A stretch of 10,261 nucleotides of DNA from an uncultured Acidimicrobium sp. GTDB lineage: Bacteria; Actinomycetota; Acidimicrobiia; Acidimicrobiales; Ilumatobacteraceae. Positions within the stretch are counted from its first letter, which is position 1. Each line of letters starts with the position of its first letter. The notes beneath the pieces are model-generated. The model saw only the letters and a list, made by a program, of their open reading frames with translations, searched no databases and was not told the DNA's origin. A program made the position numbers and the translations under genes. Location: positions 1 through 10,261 of the forward strand of contig CAINLH010000245.1 of assembly GCA_903850275.1 (NCBI GenBank), written 5' to 3'. This document shows positions 5,782-10,261 of this stretch, piece after piece.

Positions 5782-6773
5782 GCTGTGGTTTTGTCCTCTG
5801 ATGGAAATTTCATGCCTGTTGCGGAAAGATTTGACGGCACAGAGCCATCAGCCCCGACAATGCATTGCCTGATGGATGCGCCGCTGCCTATCGTGCCCAT
5901 GACTAACGAGCCTTCCACACGAGCGCCAGACAGGACGACCGCCCCGGGCAATAGCACGCTGTCTTGAATTATCGCACCAGAGGCGATCCGCACATCTGCG
6001 CCGATGACGCTGTCAACAATCTGCACGTCATTTGCGATCACAGCAGATTCGTGCACTGCCGAGTCGTGCAACTGTGCAACATGAATGTTGGCCGCAATAT
6101 AAGTGTCTGGCCTTCCGGCATCTATCCAATAGTCGTCGGTTGCCATCGCATACAACTGGCTCTCTTCCACCATCGACGGGAAGACCACACGCTCAATCGA
6201 GAGCTTTGCATCACCCGGCATTCGCTTCAGCACCGACGGCTCAAACACATAGGTGCCTGCGCTGGCATAGCGGCTAGTTGTTTCACCGGGTTGTGGTTTC
6301 TCAACAAACCGCAAAACTTTGCCGCTGTCGTCGGTTTCTACAATTCCGAACTGAGACGGGTCGTCTACAGGCGTAAGGGAAATAGTTCCTTCGCCATCGT
6401 GATTGCGATGAAATGAAATGAGTGAAGCAACGTCAAGATCTGTAAGTACATCACCATTTGCAACTACAAATGTGTCATCTATTCCAGCCACTCTTGCCGC
6501 AAAACCAATTGCACCCGCAGTGTCGAGCGGTGTGTCTTCAACCGCGTACGTCAATTTGACCGAACCGCACATGCCGTTTGGAAATGCCGCATAAAACGGC
6601 TCGGGTTTGAAACCAAGCGCCAACACTGCGTCCGTTACTCCGCCAAGAGCTAGCGAGTTCATCAACCGTTCGACCATTGCGACATGAGCAACGGGAAGAA
6701 GTGGTTTCGGGATCGAGTACGTGAGCGGACGAAGTCGGGTTCCGAATCCGCCTACGAGCACCACCGCGTGCAT
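5778..6773 (-). CDS. NDP-sugar pyrophosphorylase, probably mannose-1-phosphate guanylyltransferase
   Basis: The 331-aa enzyme makes an activated sugar from a sugar-1-phosphate and an NTP, most likely GDP-mannose. The N-terminal nucleotidyltransferase domain carries GGFGTRLRPLT (8-18), IPKPLLP (21-27), the metal-binding NGD (106-108), FGIVETD (142-148), FVEKP (156-160) and YWIDAGRPDTY (215-225). Residues from about 230 to 310 form hexapeptide repeats of a left-handed beta-helix (AVIANDVQIVDSVIGADVRI, 244-263), as in ManB/GMPP-type enzymes. ATG 6773 is chosen because the conserved first strand begins at residue 3; the frame is open up to 6953 but that extension overlaps the preceding gene. The start lies 10 nt after that gene's stop. 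M. tuberculosis has its guanylyltransferase manB (Rv3264c) near fbiAB, supporting GDP-mannose over other sugars. Glucose-1-phosphate nucleotidyltransferase is the alternative. The product could feed Gmd and the GT4 enzymes. Confidence 0.88.
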   Translation of the reverse strand: MHAVVLVGGFGTRLRPLTYSIPKPLLPVAHVAMVERLMNSLALGGVTDAVLALGFKPEPFYAAFPNGMCGSVKLTYAVEDTPLDTAGAIGFAARVAGIDDTFVVANGDVLTDLDVASLISFHRNHDGEGTISLTPVDDPSQFGIVETDDSGKVLRFVEKPQPGETTSRYASAGTYVFEPSVLKRMPGDAKLSIERVVFPSMVEESQLYAMATDDYWIDAGRPDTYIAANIHVAQLHDSAVHESAVIANDVQIVDSVIGADVRIASGAIIQDSVLLPGAVVLSGARVEGSLVMGTIGSGASIRQCIVGADGSVPSNLSATGMKFPSEDKTTA

Positions 6774-6783
6774 CGCGAGCGTT

Positions 6784-7446
6784 CTAACCCTGCTGTTGGT
6801 AAGTGCCGAGAGTTGCAGCCGAGGCTGGCTGAGGTATTTCAGTTCCTTCGGCAGTAAACGCCAGCACAATGACCATTCCATCGCCAGTGAGGCGAACCCC
6901 GTCGAAACTTGCAATCGAAAGCTTCTGCGCTGCGTCTGCCGTGTCCCAAACAACGACGCTTAGTGAAGCATCCTTGTCTCCACACTTCGTATCAGCCTCA
7001 GAGATTTTTTCGCCGCCATTAATGGTTGGTGGGAAAGTGATTTCATCGTCGGTCACGGCAATTCCATACAGATCAAGAATGGTGCCAAGCACTGCCTTGC
7101 GTTCGCCAGCAAGGACTTGGGGCTTCCATGTAACGACACCATCAGCAACAATCGATGCTGGATCTTCCGGATTGACCGCAGCGATATCTTCAGGGCCAGA
7201 AGGCATTCCTTCCACCCATGCGTCGCACTTATAGATGCCAAACGAAGTTGCGTACGTCTGGTTGGCGGTTACCGATGCGTCTACAGGCTGACCACTTTGT
7301 CGGGCGTAGGCAATGAGAATGGTTCCAAGTATGACGACTGCCAAAATGACGGTTGGGAAAAGCGACCCGCCCTGAAAGCGGACCTTCTTGCCTTTGCCCT
7401 TTTGCGCGAGTTGGGCGATTTTCTTCGCTGATGTTGATCGTGCCAC
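6784..7446 (-). CDS. Single-pass membrane protein of unknown function within the glycosyltransferase operon
   Basis: I do not recognise the family. With GTG 7446 as start the product is 220 aa (TTG 7455 would add three residues). Layout: a basic cytoplasmic N-terminus (many Lys in 8-21, RF at 23-24), one transmembrane helix at about 29-48, then an extracytoplasmic domain of about 170 residues. There is no lipobox or SPase I motif, so it should stay anchored with its C-terminus outside. The outer domain has exactly two cysteines, C74 (GIYKCDAW) and C155 (DTKCG), which suggests a disulfide, and mixed hydrophobic strands (VLGTILDLYGI, 119-129; GMVIVLAFTAEGT near the C-terminus). The tail, beginning about IPQPASAATL, is Pro/Ala rich. 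It sits 12 nt after a GT4 gene and 10 nt before the pyrophosphorylase, so it is co-expressed with sugar-transfer genes. A role in glycan assembly at the membrane surface is only contextual. Confidence 0.8.
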   Translation of the reverse strand: MARSTSAKKIAQLAQKGKGKKVRFQGGSLFPTVILAVVILGTILIAYARQSGQPVDASVTANQTYATSFGIYKCDAWVEGMPSGPEDIAAVNPEDPASIVADGVVTWKPQVLAGERKAVLGTILDLYGIAVTDDEITFPPTINGGEKISEADTKCGDKDASLSVVVWDTADAAQKLSIASFDGVRLTGDGMVIVLAFTAEGTEIPQPASAATLGTYQQQG

Positions 7447-7458
7447 GAAGACCAAAGG

Positions 7459-8694
7459 CTATCGGTTGTTGAGGTAAATCGCCTCGTATGCAGCCGCGAC
7501 GGCGCCGGGAGAGGCATGCTGCTCCACCCACACTCGCCCGTTTACCCCCATACGATCGCGTGAATTCTGGTCGTTCAATAGCGTTTTCAGTGCTTCAATA
7601 AATGCATTTTCGTTGTCGGGCGGCACCGAAAGACCAGCGCCACTTTCGGCAAGGATTCTCGGAATTTCCGAGCCCTCATCAATTGCGGCAAGGACGGGTC
7701 GCGACGCAGCAAGGATGGAATACGACTTTGAAGGAACGCTGACTGATGCAAGCCCAGCCCGCAATGGAACGACGTGAATGTCTCCTGTCGCAAGCACTTC
7801 GCTGAGGCGCTCAATTGGTTGATAGGGAGCGAAATGAATGTTGGCAATACCACTCGCCTGATCCTGCAACGATTGCCGCGCGGCTCCGTCACCATTAATC
7901 ACGAAAGCAATGTCGGGCAATTGTCGGGCTGCGGCGATCATCATTCCAAGCGACTGCGAGAAGCCAACGTTGCCTGCGTACATCACAACTAAACGATCGT
8001 CAATCCCCAATTCACGACGATACGGAGTCATTCGCTGACCGGGAATGATTGCTGCCGTATCCACAAAGTTTGGAATCACATGCAGAATTGCTTGAGTAGC
8101 AGGATTTACTTTTTGCGAAATGTTGCGTCGTAAATCCTCCGAGAGCAAGACCACAGCATCGGAGCGCTTGTAGCTTGCTCGCTCTAACCAATACGCCAGG
8201 CGAATGATCTGCTTATTTGTGATTGCTCCGGTTTGTATTGCAGCATCTGGAAAGACATCTTGAATGTTGAAAACAAGCGAACCGCCACGAATCAATTTGA
8301 TGAACCAGCCAGTGAGGCCAAGTGTGAGCGGCGGAGACATTGCAAGCACCCCATCAATGCGCCGCGGTGCTCCGCCCGCGCGCAAGCCACACAGACCAAC
8401 CAACTTACTGAACAAAACAAATCCCACTGCACGGCGCAGCAGATTGCTCTTTGACTTCCCCGGAAAAGGATGCACACGAGTTATTGAACCCCACGCTGTC
8501 TGTTGCGTTCTCCACAACTTGCCGCCCCAACCAGCATCAATTGCATGCTCGCGGTACCAAGGCAACGAAGTAACAACATGCAATTGATGTCCGCGCGCGG
8601 CGAGTTCGTGCACGATTCTGGTCATCACCACACCGGTTGGAGCCATGTCCGGCTCGAAATGCGGGCAGAGAACCACAAGACGGAGCGGCTTCAC
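7459..8694 (-). CDS. GT4 family glycosyltransferase, WbuB-like
   Basis: The 411-aa GT-B enzyme probably transfers a sugar from a nucleotide donor to a lipid-linked acceptor at the inner membrane face. N-terminal domain: LRLVVLCPHFEPDMAPTG (5-21), the usual opening of WbuB/WcaI-type transferases, and FNIQDVFPDAAI (142-153), matching their 'DLxP(D/E)' block. C-terminal domain: MYAGNVGFSQSLG (238-250), FVINGDGAAR (264-273), and the donor-binding VPSKSYSILAASRPVLA (320-336) with EGSEI (340-344). The start is GTG 8694, whose G is also the last base of the preceding stop (TAGTG, 1-nt overlap), pointing to stop-start reinitiation. The frame continues upstream to 8742, but that would overlap the neighbour and precede the conserved first strand. 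The specific sugar is not deducible. Confidence 0.88.
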   Translation of the reverse strand: MKPLRLVVLCPHFEPDMAPTGVVMTRIVHELAARGHQLHVVTSLPWYREHAIDAGWGGKLWRTQQTAWGSITRVHPFPGKSKSNLLRRAVGFVLFSKLVGLCGLRAGGAPRRIDGVLAMSPPLTLGLTGWFIKLIRGGSLVFNIQDVFPDAAIQTGAITNKQIIRLAYWLERASYKRSDAVVLLSEDLRRNISQKVNPATQAILHVIPNFVDTAAIIPGQRMTPYRRELGIDDRLVVMYAGNVGFSQSLGMMIAAARQLPDIAFVINGDGAARQSLQDQASGIANIHFAPYQPIERLSEVLATGDIHVVPLRAGLASVSVPSKSYSILAASRPVLAAIDEGSEIPRILAESGAGLSVPPDNENAFIEALKTLLNDQNSRDRMGVNGRVWVEQHASPGAVAAAYEAIYLNNR

Positions 8695-9824
8695 TAGCGA
8701 CCAGCCCGCGACAATGTCAATGCTGCATCGTAAGCAACACACAAATCTTCGGCGCTCTTTGCGCTGGTGAATTGCGCACTGCGCATTTGGCCTCGTGAAA
8801 TCAACTCGGCCCTTCGCCTACCAACTTCGTTCAGTGCATCGGCCCACGCGGATTCCTCCAACGGCAACACAAGACCTGCGTCGCCAACTACTTCCGGCAG
8901 CGATGCGCAGTCGCTGGCGATCACTGGCGTGCCAAGCGCCATCGCTTCAACAACTGGAGCGCCGAAACCTTCGTACATACTCGGAAATACCAAGGCCTCC
9001 GCCAACCGAATCAAACCGTCACGGTCGTTTGCGTCAACCCGACCAATTCGTATTGCACGATTCTCCAGACCCAATTCGATAATCATTTGATTGACATGAG
9101 TATCAGCCAGACCGTGGCCGCCTGCCATCACTAACTTCAAGTTGTCATCACGCCACGGGCCGGCAAGCAAGCGCAACACGAACTCGTGATTCTTGTGTGG
9201 GTGTGTCATGGCAGGAAACATCAGTACGCGTGCATCACCCAAATGAAAACGAGAGCGAAGCTCAGCTTCATCGGTTGCGCTCACGCCAATGTTTGGCTCC
9301 ATGCCGTGCCGCACCACAAATGAACGTGTCTGCACATTGCCGAACGCGGCATCTAGTGACTGGCGAACATAATTGGTTGGTGTAGCGACGCATGTTGCAC
9401 GACGCACCGAGGAAGGAACGCGATTGCGAAGGTAGCGCAATTTCATTGCATTGAAATATTGCGGATAGCTGAGGTACTGCACATCGTGAATGGTGAGCAG
9501 GGTTGATGCGTTTCCTCTGCTCGGAAGCGTGCCGCCGCCATGGTGCACGAGGTCAAATTTGCGAGTCTTGCTTGCAAGCCATGTGTTTTCAAGCGAAACG
9601 CGCAACTCTCGATTGGTGCAGCTATTTCCAACTTCCACAATTTGCACCGACTTCGCAACGTCGGGATGGGCAACCGAAAAACCGCGCGGCGCGAACACCG
9701 TTACATCGAACGGTGCATTGATTTCATGCAGCCCTAATAGCTGGCGAACGAAATACTCTTCACTTCCGCCAACCTGGCCAGGAACGCACCACAGCATGTT
9801 GATAGCAACAGATGGCTTACTCAT
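8694..9824 (-). CDS. GT4 family glycosyltransferase (mannosyltransferase-like)
   Basis: The 376-aa GT-B enzyme starts at ATG 9824. Its N-terminal acceptor domain shows PGQVGGSEEYFVRQLL (15-30), the Gly-rich loop of the family, and TIHDVQYLSYPQYF (111-124), a block shared with mannosyltransferase-type GT4s such as WbdB-like enzymes. The C-terminal donor domain has PAMTHPHKNH (204-213), AGGHG (234-238), and PSMYEGFGAPVVEAMALGTP (281-300), containing the EX7E motif E285/E293, and SLPEVVGDAG (308-317). The start overlaps the previous gene's stop by 4 nt (ATGA), and the stop shares one base with the next start. Mannose as donor sugar fits the GDP-mannose-type synthetase in the same operon, but this is inference. 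It is clearly a different subfamily from the GT4 that follows it, so not a tandem duplicate. Confidence 0.9.
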   Translation of the reverse strand: MSKPSVAINMLWCVPGQVGGSEEYFVRQLLGLHEINAPFDVTVFAPRGFSVAHPDVAKSVQIVEVGNSCTNRELRVSLENTWLASKTRKFDLVHHGGGTLPSRGNASTLLTIHDVQYLSYPQYFNAMKLRYLRNRVPSSVRRATCVATPTNYVRQSLDAAFGNVQTRSFVVRHGMEPNIGVSATDEAELRSRFHLGDARVLMFPAMTHPHKNHEFVLRLLAGPWRDDNLKLVMAGGHGLADTHVNQMIIELGLENRAIRIGRVDANDRDGLIRLAEALVFPSMYEGFGAPVVEAMALGTPVIASDCASLPEVVGDAGLVLPLEESAWADALNEVGRRRAELISRGQMRSAQFTSAKSAEDLCVAYDAALTLSRAGR

Positions 9825-10261
9825 GTGTGTGCAATCACCTCGTCGTACACCTGCGCTGTTGCAAGCGCTGTGGCTTCCCACGACATTGCCTTGGCGCGAT
9901 TGCGCCCTAAGTCCGCAAGCTCTTCCCGGTTGGCCAAAGCCATGACCACACCATTGGCAATACTTTCGATGTCAAGGGGATCAACTAGTTGCGCGGCACC
10001 ACCAGCAACTTCCTCTGTTGATGTTCCTTTACTTGTCACAACCGGCACACCCTGCGCCATGGCTTCCAAAATTGGCAGCCCAAAGCCCTCCCACACCGAC
10101 GGATAACACAACGCACTTGCACCCGCATACAGCGCTGGCAAAAACCTTTCCTCGACATGCCCAACAAACTGCACATCATGAGATAGCGGAACGTCGACCT
10201 CTCCCCAACCAGCGGCACCGGCAACGACAAGGGGCGGCAAATCAGTACGCGTGGATAATGC
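9821..10261 (-). CDS. GT4 family glycosyltransferase, C-terminal fragment (runs off right edge)
   Basis: The last 146 residues of a GT-B glycosyltransferase are present, and the frame stays open to the window edge. Visible are the donor-domain strand LPPLVVAGAAGWGE (8-21), VQFVGHVEERFLPALYAGA (30-48), and PSVWEGFGLPILEAMAQGVP (54-73), with the EX7E donor-binding pair E58/E66, then STEEVAGGAA. The TTG at 10240 is an internal codon rather than a start, because the domain needs the N-terminal half beyond the edge. Its TGA overlaps the ATG of the next GT4 by 4 nt. The motif spacing resembles the neighbouring 376-aa enzyme, so the two may be distant relatives acting in sequence on one glycan. It is the most upstream visible gene of the six-gene operon, whose promoter is outside the window. 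Confidence 0.9.
   Translation of the reverse strand, partial: ALSTRTDLPPLVVAGAAGWGEVDVPLSHDVQFVGHVEERFLPALYAGASALCYPSVWEGFGLPILEAMAQGVPVVTSKGTSTEEVAGGAAQLVDPLDIESIANGVVMALANREELADLGRNRAKAMSWEATALATAQVYDEVIAHT

Noticed and set aside
6774..6953. 60-residue N-terminal extension of the pyrophosphorylase frame.
   Set aside because: It overlaps the upstream membrane-protein gene; the conserved GGxGTRLRPLT starts eight residues after the ATG at 6773, so the extension is not part of the enzyme.
9490..9945. Plus-strand open frame of 151 codons opposite the two rightmost GT4 genes.
   Set aside because: It is antisense to two well-supported genes, spans their junction, and its translation shows no domain or regular composition.

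Overview
The window looks like a chromosomal stretch from an actinobacterium. The main clues are a CofD/CofE (FbiA/FbiB-type) coenzyme F420 gene pair beside a mannose-1-phosphate guanylyltransferase-like gene, frequent GTG and TTG starts, tight start/stop overlaps and few strong Shine-Dalgarno sites. Base composition is only moderately GC-rich by eye, which fits a planktonic Acidimicrobiia-like lineage better than a high-GC soil actinomycete. That placement is inference. No tRNA, rRNA, CRISPR array, insertion sequence or phage gene was seen.

Left part (1-2128): the 5' end of a GT2 glycosyltransferase runs off the left edge on the minus strand. It is divergent from a small protein of unknown function (432-782), which is followed closely by a 12-helix MOP-superfamily flippase (794-2128). 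The 111-bp gap between the divergent genes carries a recognisable promoter and repeated TGCTA/TAGCA half-sites.

Middle (2134-4855): gmd (GDP-mannose 4,6-dehydratase, minus strand) ends 5 bp from the flippase. It is divergent from cofD-cofE, with only 47 bp between. That gap holds a 30-bp imperfect dyad and an extended -10 placed so that gmd may be transcribed as a leaderless message. CofE is a stand-alone ligase domain without the nitroreductase half found in mycobacterial FbiB.

Right part (4852-10261): six minus-strand genes form one compact operon whose promoter lies beyond the right edge. In transcription order they are a truncated GT4, a second GT4, a third WbuB-like GT4, a small single-pass membrane protein of unknown function, an NDP-sugar pyrophosphorylase with a left-handed beta-helix tail, and an SDR-family 'epimerase' that appears to have lost all three catalytic residues. 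Four of the five junctions are overlaps or gaps of about 10 bp or less, and the fifth is a 12-bp gap with the start used here.

Taken together, the window encodes envelope polysaccharide assembly: GDP-sugar supply (pyrophosphorylase, Gmd), sugar transfer (three GT4s and one GT2) and lipid-linked export (flippase). The two F420 genes are embedded in it. The fbiA-fbiB/manB neighbourhood resembles Mycobacterium tuberculosis Rv3261-Rv3264c. I see no unmistakably new multi-gene system. The most unusual items are the triad-less SDR protein, the unassigned membrane protein inside the glycosyltransferase operon, the small proline-periodic protein paired with the flippase, and the dyad-bearing divergent intergenic regions.
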